IMG/VR virus record: IMGVR_UViG_3300021962_000094
Coordinates: 1 to 64,000 of that record
DNA length: 64,000 nucleotides
Direction: 5' to 3' (one strand)
From: a virus
Under the pieces are notes generated by a model. It was not told the origin of the DNA, made no database searches, and worked only from the letters and a program-made list of their open reading frames with translations. The position numbers were made by a program, and so were the translations under genes. Shown piece after piece: positions 14,840 to 22,167 of the stretch (positions are counted from its first letter, which is position 1; every line of letters starts with the position of its first letter).

Positions 14840-16744
14840 ATGTCTGCTATAACAAGACTAAATAGATCAGGTCCAATTGCATTTTCCCAACTCACAACGG
14901 GAACACCATATGGTTCTATTAACAATTTGATAGACAATGTTGTTGGAACACCTCCGACTCAAAATATTTCTTTGTCTTCGTCGTTGGGGTTGTTGATGAG
15001 AAACACGGGTGATCCAGTAACAGACACTCAAAATGCTTTGGGAATTGGTATAGGATTGGTGACCCTCAATGATTTGGCTGATGCCAGAATGAGTGAGTTT
15101 TATGGAGGCAATTTTTTAAGTGCATCTATACAAGAATATGGAGTTAATCAAGGAGTTAGGTATACAAATTTTTATCCAGATAGTGTGGTGCCAAACGCGA
15201 ATTTCTTAACTAGAGAAACGTCTAGTAGAGTATACAGATATGCTGTTTATTCAAAACCAGCAGCTTCTCCAGGGTCAGATTTTAGACTACAATATTCATA
15301 TGTAAGACCAAATGATTCGGATGAATATATTTCAAATCTCACCAGTAACAACATCTATAAAATTGTATTGAAAGATGTAGTTTCTAACGCATTTACATCT
15401 AGTATATTCACTGGAACTTGTTCATCAACATCTACAACAAGTCCAACAACATTGTTTCAATCCAACAATACAACAAACTTTCAAACAGCAATTGATTCGA
15501 CCAAAGCATCAATCAATGCTAGTAGTGCTATATCAAGTCTTCAACGTCAAGATTTGAATTTTGTATGTAATTTTTTATCAACATTGATCAACACTCCTGA
15601 GACATATACACTCAGTGGATTTTCAAGAATAATATCTACATCGTGGCCATCTGGTGGCACCAGAACTTTTACAGTAGAAGGATTTATAGCAAATGTTGTA
15701 AATGGAGGAAGATATTTTGCCGGATATGTTTCTGCTTCTGGAGGAACGGGAACACTACCATATTCATATGCTATTTCTGATGCTACGACAACCACTGGAA
15801 ATGCTAGTCTTGCGGTTTCTACTATTTCAGATCCAAGTGCGTCTTCTTGTGGATCAGCCCCATCAATTACTATTTCAAATACATCGGTTACTCAAAGATG
15901 TGGCACAGCAGCACAAGTAACAAACAATCCTACTACCCCATTGCAAGTGAGGTTCAGTGGTAGTGCGATTTTCATAAATCCTTCTACAAATGCTTATAGT
16001 GCTACATACACACTAAATGCTGATTGGATAAATTTGGCAAACAATCAATCTTTGTATGCCGCACCAGCTGGTATTGCACAATTGTTGCCAACATTCAGTC
16101 CATCTACGTTTACTTTAGCACCTGGTGCGACACAAATTGTTCAATATGGGTTCGGTTTACCATATTATAATCAATCATATCAAAGTTCAAGTTTTTCAGC
16201 ACGTGCTACATTTGCGGCATCTTTTGCAACATCTCCAAGCCCAACCGTGTTGCAAGGTCAGGTATCTGCAACTTTAGACAAATCAGTATGTTATGTAGCT
16301 GCTCCACCTCCAAGTGGTGGCGGTGGTGGATGTCCAGCTGCTTGGCAATTGATGGAAACTCTTGAACGTGGATTTATACCTGCTAGAGAAATCCAAATTG
16401 GCATGCATTTACGTGACATACAAGATGGTTTGTGGAACAAAGTCACAGTTGCTTACATCGCTAAGGCACCAATCTACAGAACCACAATCAATGGTAATGA
16501 TTTTGATGTAGACGACAGTCATCAATGGTATGTTGGTAACGATGTATGGAAGGTTGTTACCGAAGTTAAGAAGGGTGACAAGCTTGAAGGCACCGAAGGT
16601 GAAGTATTGACTGTAGATGACAATATCTTGTTGTTTGAAGAAGAAGAATACATGCACTTGAATTGTGAAAACCAGAGATTTGTTATGGGAACTAATGTCA
16701 TAGGTCACAATTTCCCACTCAAGGTTCCTATCGTAAAAAATTGA
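14840..16744 (+). CDS. Fibre-type virion protein ending in a Hint domain
   Basis: A 634-residue protein. The N-terminus (SGPIAFSQLTTGTPYG, then NISLSS) is the kind found on phage fibre and collar proteins. After a Gly run, residues 498-634 look like a Hint domain: Cys498 in GGGGGCPAAW, an EIQIGMHL strand, VDDSHQWYV matching intein block B with its His, VKKGDKL, and NVIGHN near the end matching the intein His-Asn. The residue after Asn is Phe, so splicing is not expected; self-cleavage is more likely. No downstream extein exists. The last 14 residues follow the Asn. Confidence 0.78.
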   Translation: MSAITRLNRSGPIAFSQLTTGTPYGSINNLIDNVVGTPPTQNISLSSSLGLLMRNTGDPVTDTQNALGIGIGLVTLNDLADARMSEFYGGNFLSASIQEYGVNQGVRYTNFYPDSVVPNANFLTRETSSRVYRYAVYSKPAASPGSDFRLQYSYVRPNDSDEYISNLTSNNIYKIVLKDVVSNAFTSSIFTGTCSSTSTTSPTTLFQSNNTTNFQTAIDSTKASINASSAISSLQRQDLNFVCNFLSTLINTPETYTLSGFSRIISTSWPSGGTRTFTVEGFIANVVNGGRYFAGYVSASGGTGTLPYSYAISDATTTTGNASLAVSTISDPSASSCGSAPSITISNTSVTQRCGTAAQVTNNPTTPLQVRFSGSAIFINPSTNAYSATYTLNADWINLANNQSLYAAPAGIAQLLPTFSPSTFTLAPGATQIVQYGFGLPYYNQSYQSSSFSARATFAASFATSPSPTVLQGQVSATLDKSVCYVAAPPPSGGGGGCPAAWQLMETLERGFIPAREIQIGMHLRDIQDGLWNKVTVAYIAKAPIYRTTINGNDFDVDDSHQWYVGNDVWKVVTEVKKGDKLEGTEGEVLTVDDNILLFEEEEYMHLNCENQRFVMGTNVIGHNFPLKVPIVKN

Positions 16745-16755
16745 TTTTTCGTATC

Positions 16756-16785
16756 TTGACAAATATATATTCTTGATGGTAAATT
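16756..16785 (+). promoter_or_regulatory. Sigma70-like promoter of the heat-shock gene
   Basis: TTGACA, 18 nt, TGG then TAAATT. It is followed by a 70-nt leader, the longest of the TTGACA promoters here. Confidence 0.55.
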
Positions 16786-16789
16786 ACCG

Positions 16790-16862
16790 TCACGGCAACG
16801 CTCGAGTGAGGTTGCTATGATAATAAGTTCAATAGAATTATTATAAAAAAGAAAGGAAATAT
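16790..16862 (+). promoter_or_regulatory. Structured leader of the heat-shock gene
   Basis: GCAAC/GTTGC forms a hairpin at about 16795-16814 and ATAATAA/TTATTAT another at about 16819-16843. GTTGCT upstream could pair with the AAAGGA ribosome-binding site, as in ROSE RNA thermometers of small heat-shock genes. The pairing is only a possibility read by eye. Confidence 0.3.
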
Positions 16863-17345
16863 ATGAGTATTGTTAGATATAAAGTGCCTGCATTGCGTCC
16901 TACTTCTAAGGACGATTTCGTAACCCCATTCGACAAGTTGTTCGATGAGGTTTTTGCAAATACCTTCCCAGAACTTACAAAGGATTTTGGTGTGGGTTTC
17001 TTCGAAAAGCAAAGTTATCCCCGTGTAGACGTAATTGATTATTCAGACCGAATTGAGGTTGTAGCTGAGATTCCTGGTCTTGATCGTGACGAGGTTGGTG
17101 TTGAAATTGAGGAGAATCTATTGATTATCAGTGGTCAGAAGACCAAGACTGTTAATGATAGTGACACCAAACGCACCTACATTCGTAAAGAATTGAAGCA
17201 CAGTAGTTTCAAACGTGCTTTTGTGTTGAGTGATGTGTTTGATAAGGACACACCGTCTGCTAAGTTTGAAAATGGATTGTTAACGGTTACTGTGAAGAAG
17301 GTTAAACCTACACCTCCTACCAGTAAAAAGGTTAAAATCACATAA
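16863..17345 (+). CDS. hsp20: Small heat-shock protein (Hsp20 family)
   Basis: A 160-residue protein with a central alpha-crystallin domain: YPRVDVIDYSDRIEVVAEIPGLDRDEVGVEIEENLLIISGQK, the SFKRAF strand, and the family GLL-T-V-T-V motif (ENGLLTVTVKKVKP) near the end. These chaperones hold unfolding proteins; phage copies are frequent in marine T4-like genomes and may help with assembly. A clear GAAAGGA site precedes the ATG, unlike most genes here. A terminator follows. Confidence 0.95.
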   Translation: MSIVRYKVPALRPTSKDDFVTPFDKLFDEVFANTFPELTKDFGVGFFEKQSYPRVDVIDYSDRIEVVAEIPGLDRDEVGVEIEENLLIISGQKTKTVNDSDTKRTYIRKELKHSSFKRAFVLSDVFDKDTPSAKFENGLLTVTVKKVKPTPPTSKKVKIT

Positions 17346-17370
17346 TTACACAGTAAATTGGTTATATTCT

Positions 17371-17399
17371 ACCCTCCATTTAAAGTGGAGGGTTTTTTA
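17371..17399 (+). terminator. Rho-independent terminator
   Basis: CCCTCCA/TGGAGGG stem with T6, 26 nt after the heat-shock stop codon. Confidence 0.9.
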
Positions 17400-17408
17400 T
17401 TTGTATTG

Positions 17409-17416
17409 ATATTTAT
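17409..17416 (+). promoter_or_regulatory. ATATTTAT motif before gene at 17421
   Basis: Ends 4 nt before the ATG, just after a terminator. Confidence 0.55.
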
Positions 17417-17420
17417 ATAT

Positions 17421-18536
17421 ATGATAAAATTTAGGCATCTAGTAATGTTCACATCTATGTTGATCGCAGGTTGCGCTGCTTTCTTTAGTGTGTATGGTAT
17501 CGGACTACTATTTTCTGGCGCAGTAGTTGCTGCTATGATTATGGCTAGTTCATTGGAGTTGGGTAAGCTTGTAACTACATCATGGTTGTTTAGATATTGG
17601 CACATTGCCAACAAGTTAATGAAGGTTTATATGGTTATTGCCGTTGTGGTATTGATGTGTATTACTTCGTTGGGTATCTTTGGATATTTGACCGCTGCTT
17701 ATCAAAAGTCTTCGTTGGAGACCGAATTGGCAAACACAAAAATTACAACTTTGGAAGCTCAAAAATTAGAAGAGACCAAAAAGTTAGACAACGTAAGATC
17801 AACCATTGACAAATTGTTGGCATTAAGAAGTAGTCAAGAGTCAAGATTGGGTGAAAGTATGACCAATGCTCTTATTGCTAGAAATCCAGTTCAACTACAA
17901 ATGCTTCAAAACCAAATCAACGAACAAATTGAGGGGTTAAATAAGCAGATTGAAAATGAAAATGAAAAGTTGAAGACCGCATCTACAAAATCTACTAAGA
18001 TTGATGATGAAATTTTTAAGTTGAAGATTGACAATAGTCAGAAGAAGGATATTACTACATTCAAGTTTGTTGCGAAGGAGTTTAACTCTGATATTAACAC
18101 CGTTGTGAAGTGGTTTATCATAGTATTGATTACTGTATTCGATCCTCTTGCTGTGGTTTTATTGTTGGCATACAACATGTCTGAGAACTATCGTGAAGTT
18201 GAGTCTGACAAGGAATACGAACTTTACAAGAAGAAAGATAAGGAAGAAAAGAAAAAATCAGTGTATGACCAACCAGAACCAGTTCAAGAAGTCAAGCCAA
18301 CAGTGATTGAGAAAATTGTTGAGGTTGAAAAGCCTGTTGAAACAATTGTTGAGAAAATTGTTGAGGTTGAAAAACCAGTGGAAGTTATTAAAGAGGTTGA
18401 AAAACAAGTTGAGGTGGAAAAAATTGTTGAAAAACCAACAGAAGTAATTAGAGAAGTTGAAAAGCCAGTCGAAAAAGTAGTGGAGAAAGTCAAGAGAATA
18501 AATGTTGGCGGATTGAGAAGAATGTTCAGCTTCTAA
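17421..18536 (+). CDS. Membrane protein with coiled coil and VEKPVE repeats
   Basis: The ATG at 17421 is preferred; an upstream in-frame start at 17358 would run through the terminator. The 371-residue product has hydrophobic segments at about 8-50 and 70-98, a long coiled coil (105-205), another hydrophobic segment at about 227-250 (WFIIVLITVFDPLAVVLLLA), and a tail of repeated E-K-I-V-E-V-E-K-P-V-E-type units (about 294-360). It probably sits in the host inner membrane during infection. The tail is similar to proline-kinked repeats that span or tether. Function unknown; the gene opens the transcript carrying the sigma-like factor. Confidence 0.82.
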   Translation: MIKFRHLVMFTSMLIAGCAAFFSVYGIGLLFSGAVVAAMIMASSLELGKLVTTSWLFRYWHIANKLMKVYMVIAVVVLMCITSLGIFGYLTAAYQKSSLETELANTKITTLEAQKLEETKKLDNVRSTIDKLLALRSSQESRLGESMTNALIARNPVQLQMLQNQINEQIEGLNKQIENENEKLKTASTKSTKIDDEIFKLKIDNSQKKDITTFKFVAKEFNSDINTVVKWFIIVLITVFDPLAVVLLLAYNMSENYREVESDKEYELYKKKDKEEKKKSVYDQPEPVQEVKPTVIEKIVEVEKPVETIVEKIVEVEKPVEVIKEVEKQVEVEKIVEKPTEVIREVEKPVEKVVEKVKRINVGGLRRMFSF

Positions 18537-18583
18537 AATAAAAATTCGTTTTTCATACGTCTAACTATATATTACTGTTAACT

Positions 18584-18721
18584 ATGAATAACGAAGAGCT
18601 TTTAGAACTGCGTCGAATTCTTCTTGATGCAAACGAAAATAATGATTGGTCTACTGTAGAAGAAGCAATTGACTTTATTAATGAGTTTGTAGATTTCGAT
18701 GATGATACCGACGAACTATGA
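18584..18721 (+). CDS. Small acidic protein, 45 aa
   Basis: A 45-residue, strongly acidic helical protein (FVDFDDDTDEL at the end). Its stop codon overlaps the next start as ATGA, supporting real translation. Not recognised. Confidence 0.65.
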   Translation: MNNEELLELRRILLDANENNDWSTVEEAIDFINEFVDFDDDTDEL

Positions 18722-19062
18722 TCACAACTATATTAGTTACACTCCTTACATTGTCCATCGGCGTTGCCGTCTTTTTTTACGTTTCTCTTAAAAAGGCATT
18801 GGAACGAATTGATGTATTAGAATCTGAGTTGGATACCATTGAAAAGCTGAATACAGAACTTGGCCAATGGGTCGTTGATTTTAGAAAACTTGTATCTAAT
18901 GTATACAAAAAGTTGAAAAGTGTTGATGAGCGTGGTATCTTTGAAAAAGACGACGATGTTGGCTTTCTTTTCCAAGAAATGGTAACTATTGTCGAAGAAT
19001 GTAATAAAAGGATAACAGATAATGACGACAATCTCAGTAATGAAGAACAAAACAAAAAGTAA
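18718..19062 (+). CDS. Small membrane-anchored coiled-coil protein, 114 aa
   Basis: One N-terminal membrane helix (residues 3-24) followed by a heptad-rich helix (LERIDVLESELDTIEKLNTELGQW) and an acidic tail. It overlaps both neighbours, so it is translated with them. Similar small anchored proteins occur in many phages without known function. Confidence 0.72.
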   Translation: MITTILVTLLTLSIGVAVFFYVSLKKALERIDVLESELDTIEKLNTELGQWVVDFRKLVSNVYKKLKSVDERGIFEKDDDVGFLFQEMVTIVEECNKRITDNDDNLSNEEQNKK

Positions 19063-20023
19063 AACCTTATCTTCTAAGAAGAAAAGCAATTCTGTTCTTT
19101 CCAAAAAAACGAAGAAACAGAAACTCAAGGTTATTTATGATGTAAAAATCAAGAAGCCAAAGTCTGTTGCCAAGAAAAAGACCAAAATCAAATCGGATGA
19201 TAAACCCATAGAGTCCCGTATAGAGATTGAAGTAAAACGAGACAGTGATGTTGATATTATCCCAAAGGCCGAGACCGATATTGATGTAGACGATGATACT
19301 GTCACACTTGATGATGAACCAAAGAGGGTCAGACGCCGTGGTAGAAACAAGAAAGAGAAGATCTATTTTAGCAAGGCTACAGAAGAAGCCATTATTGAGT
19401 ATAACGCAGAGGAAAACTTTGATATTAGAAATACCATCTATAATGAACGTATCAAGTTTAGTTTTGAAAAGTTGGTAGAAAACATTTATAATACATTCAA
19501 GTTTACTTATTTTGACAATGGCCCACTTGAGGTTCAAAAAGAAACGGTCACACATCTTGTAGCTAACATACATAAGTTCCAAGCTGGTAAAGGAAAAGCA
19601 TTTAGTTATTTCAGTATTGTTGCTAAGAACTATTTGATTTTCCACAACAATAACAACTACAAACGTTTCAACCAACACGTTGATATCAGTGAAACTCCAT
19701 CAGAAGATACTGTGTGTCTACAGACTGAGGATGCTCATCATAAAGATGTTCAGACTCAAGAGTTGATGCACTTGTTGATTGATTACTGGGAGAAGAACAT
19801 TACCAAGATCTTTAGTAAATCTAAGGATCTAAACATTGCTTATGCGGTGATTGAATTGTTCCGTAACTGTGATCGAATTGAGAGTTTCAACAAGAAGACA
19901 TTGTATTTGTATATTCGTGAAATTAGCAATTGTAAGACTCAACAAATTACCAAGGTATTGAATAAGATGAAGAGTTATCAAACTGCGGTCATGAAGAATT
20001 ATATGAATCGTGGAACAGTCTGA
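19022..20023 (+). CDS. gp55: Probable late sigma factor, gp55-like
   Basis: The first 115 residues are Lys-rich then Asp-rich and probably disordered. Residues about 140-225 resemble sigma region 2 of T4-like gp55: an FEKLVENIYNTFKF helix, then KFQAGKGKAFSYFSIVAKNYLI, the aromatic core helix that binds and melts the -10 element. A helical C-terminal domain follows. T4 gp55 directs host RNA polymerase to late promoters with a single -10 box; here the candidate target is the ATATTTAT motif. The start may be 19022 or the ATG at 19040; it overlaps the previous gene by 41 nt. The match is read by eye. Confidence 0.62.
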   Translation: MTTISVMKNKTKSKTLSSKKKSNSVLSKKTKKQKLKVIYDVKIKKPKSVAKKKTKIKSDDKPIESRIEIEVKRDSDVDIIPKAETDIDVDDDTVTLDDEPKRVRRRGRNKKEKIYFSKATEEAIIEYNAEENFDIRNTIYNERIKFSFEKLVENIYNTFKFTYFDNGPLEVQKETVTHLVANIHKFQAGKGKAFSYFSIVAKNYLIFHNNNNYKRFNQHVDISETPSEDTVCLQTEDAHHKDVQTQELMHLLIDYWEKNITKIFSKSKDLNIAYAVIELFRNCDRIESFNKKTLYLYIREISNCKTQQITKVLNKMKSYQTAVMKNYMNRGTV

Positions 20024-20050
20024 TTCGATAGAATAAATAGTATAAAAACA

Positions 20051-20079
20051 AAACCAATCGACAAAACGATTGGTTTTTT
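20051..20079 (+). terminator. Rho-independent terminator
   Basis: AACCAATCG/CGATTGGTT stem followed by T6, closing the sigma-factor transcript. Confidence 0.9.
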
Positions 20080-20080
20080 C

Positions 20081-20087
20081 TATTTAT
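20081..20087 (+). promoter_or_regulatory. TATTTAT motif before gene at 20093
   Basis: Ends 5 nt before the ATG and directly follows a terminator; opens the long baseplate transcript. Confidence 0.5.
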
Positions 20088-20092
20088 TGAGT

Positions 20093-20443
20093 ATGGATAC
20101 TAACTTTGAGATATACAAGGGAAAGAACTTCTCTGGTCTATGTAAGGACATAGTGAAAAACTCAGAAAGTAAGAAGGATCAAATTGACATTCTTATTTCT
20201 GAACTACGTTCTTTGATTAAGACTGTAAATGATGCGGTTATTATTGTTCCGTTAATCAAAGACTATTATGACGTTGGAGTCAAGAACGATGAACAATTGG
20301 TTAAATTGGCTTCTATTGTTCAGAAATTGGTTGCCAAAGGTGAAGCTAGTGGTGAAGGAAATTCAATGATACTATCCGACGATGAAAGAAGACAGTTGAT
20401 GGAGGATGTGGTATCAATTGCCAAGGTCACAAAACAAGATTAA
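20093..20443 (+). CDS. Hypothetical protein, 116 aa
   Basis: ATG at 20093 is preferred over an upstream TTG at 20087. All-helical protein (KKDQIDILISELRSLIKTVND, then LVKLASIVQKLVAK) with an acidic C-terminus. It is first in the baseplate operon, 2 nt before a baseplate gene, so an assembly role is plausible. Not recognised. Confidence 0.72.
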   Translation: MDTNFEIYKGKNFSGLCKDIVKNSESKKDQIDILISELRSLIKTVNDAVIIVPLIKDYYDVGVKNDEQLVKLASIVQKLVAKGEASGEGNSMILSDDERRQLMEDVVSIAKVTKQD

Positions 20444-20445
20444 TT

Positions 20446-22161
20446 ATGGCAGACTCATCAACAGATATTTCCAGATACGTGACCAATCAGAATCCGTCTG
20501 GTAGAAACATAGACCCTTCAAATAGAATTGGAGACAATCCAAATTTTCAATTGGCTGTGGTAGTTGATGTTATTCTCAATGACCAACATCCATTCTTTAG
20601 TAAAAGTCCAGATGATCCAAGTTCAAGACCAACGATCACTATAAATCCACAACAAATACCAGTCAACTATAAGAACGATGTTCCAAATAGTAATGATGTG
20701 GACTATAGTTTTATTGGTCGTGCTAAGGTAAGAATACTAGAGTTGGAAAAGAAAACACCAATTGAAAAATTACCATGGGCTATACCATTGGATAATACCA
20801 TAACACAATTTCCGTTATTGAACGAACAAGTTATGGTCATAAAAGTTGGTGGTAATTTCTACTACACAAAGCCTTTTAATCGTTTCAATTTTGTAGGAAC
20901 AAATGTAGACTTTGTTACTGAGTCTGGTTTGAGTAATGATAATACCAGTGCTACTCCAGCAAATGCTGATACTCTCAGAAAGAGTTATATTTCACACCCA
21001 TTCTTCAAAGCAATAACAAAAGTGGGATATTTGGGTGACTATTTTATATTGAACCCATTTATTCGTAGTGTAAGAAAGTTTGAGGGTGATACTGTTGTTG
21101 AAAGTAGATTCGGACAATCAATAAGATTCACAGCCTATGACGACATTAGAAGCAATGATAAATCAAAATATCTATCGTATGCAATTAATTCTAATCTATT
21201 CAGAGAATCTGTTGCCGGTGGTTACGGTAATCCTCGCATAATTCTAAGAAACCGACAGAGAAATATTGCGTTGGATAAACCACAACAACTACATCCAAAG
21301 TTGCCTCCAATTCCACCCATAACAGAACGTGAGAAAAATTATGGTGGACAAATTGAAGAGGATATCAACAACGATGGAACTACAATTGAGATAAACAGTG
21401 GATCGCCAATAAGTGATTGGAAAACTACTGTTTATAAAAGCATGTTTGGTGTTACCAGAAACGATAGAAAACCAACTGAAGAACAAGTTAAGTTTAATCC
21501 GCCAGGCTCTTCAAACTTTGAGTTTCCAACATTAAATGGCGATCAACTAATATTGAACACTGACAGAATTGTTCTTAGTAGTCGATTTGCTGAAACACTA
21601 CATTTTAGTAAAAAGCGTTATGGCATTGCTACAGATTCGGATTATACCGTTGATGCAAATGATCAAATTGTTTTGACCACAAACAGAGTAGCTTGTGTAA
21701 ACGCGCCACAGATTTTTTTAGGACAATATGGAGAAACAAACGAACCTGCACTACTCGGACAAACTACTGTTGATTGGCTTTATGATCTTTGTAATTGGTT
21801 ACTTGATCACGTTCATTGGTATCATCACGTTCATCCTCATCCTCACGGTCATGATGACGCTGGTCAGATTACTCAAGAAAATACCAACGATGCTAATCCC
21901 GACCAAACACAAATCCCCGTTCAACAGATAACACTAAAATTGTTGCGTGATAATCTACACAAAACTTTGAGCCGTCGTGTTTATTTGACCGGTGGTGGAT
22001 ACGCACCTGGATCAAATGGTGTGAAACCAGTGGGAAGCGGTGCAGAATGTGCGCCTCCAGTAGTAATCAATACTGTGACTGGTGAGGGTGCTATAGGAGA
22101 CTTCAAGGGTAGAAATCGTAGAGAAGGTCCAGTTCAGATTGAGTTTGAATTCACAAATTAA
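20446..22161 (+). CDS. Baseplate hub or spike-type protein with His-rich metal motif
   Basis: A 571-residue protein with the sequence VVESRFGQSIRF in the middle, a signature I associate with T4-like baseplate and central-spike structural proteins, preceded by an OB-like region. Residues about 375-430 repeat strand pairs (GDQLILNTDRIVLSS, NDQIVLTTNRV). A histidine cluster at about 454-471 (HVHWYHHVHPHPHGHDD) is suited to metal binding, as at the tips of phage spikes where His residues hold iron. Placement before gp25 and gp6 supports a baseplate role. Confidence 0.72.
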   Translation: MADSSTDISRYVTNQNPSGRNIDPSNRIGDNPNFQLAVVVDVILNDQHPFFSKSPDDPSSRPTITINPQQIPVNYKNDVPNSNDVDYSFIGRAKVRILELEKKTPIEKLPWAIPLDNTITQFPLLNEQVMVIKVGGNFYYTKPFNRFNFVGTNVDFVTESGLSNDNTSATPANADTLRKSYISHPFFKAITKVGYLGDYFILNPFIRSVRKFEGDTVVESRFGQSIRFTAYDDIRSNDKSKYLSYAINSNLFRESVAGGYGNPRIILRNRQRNIALDKPQQLHPKLPPIPPITEREKNYGGQIEEDINNDGTTIEINSGSPISDWKTTVYKSMFGVTRNDRKPTEEQVKFNPPGSSNFEFPTLNGDQLILNTDRIVLSSRFAETLHFSKKRYGIATDSDYTVDANDQIVLTTNRVACVNAPQIFLGQYGETNEPALLGQTTVDWLYDLCNWLLDHVHWYHHVHPHPHGHDDAGQITQENTNDANPDQTQIPVQQITLKLLRDNLHKTLSRRVYLTGGGYAPGSNGVKPVGSGAECAPPVVINTVTGEGAIGDFKGRNRREGPVQIEFEFTN

Positions 22162-22167
22162 GATATT

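Noticed and set aside
17358-17420. Upstream start for the membrane protein
   Set aside because: It would place the start inside a Rho-independent terminator; the ATG at 17421 follows the promoter box and matches MIKFRHLV.
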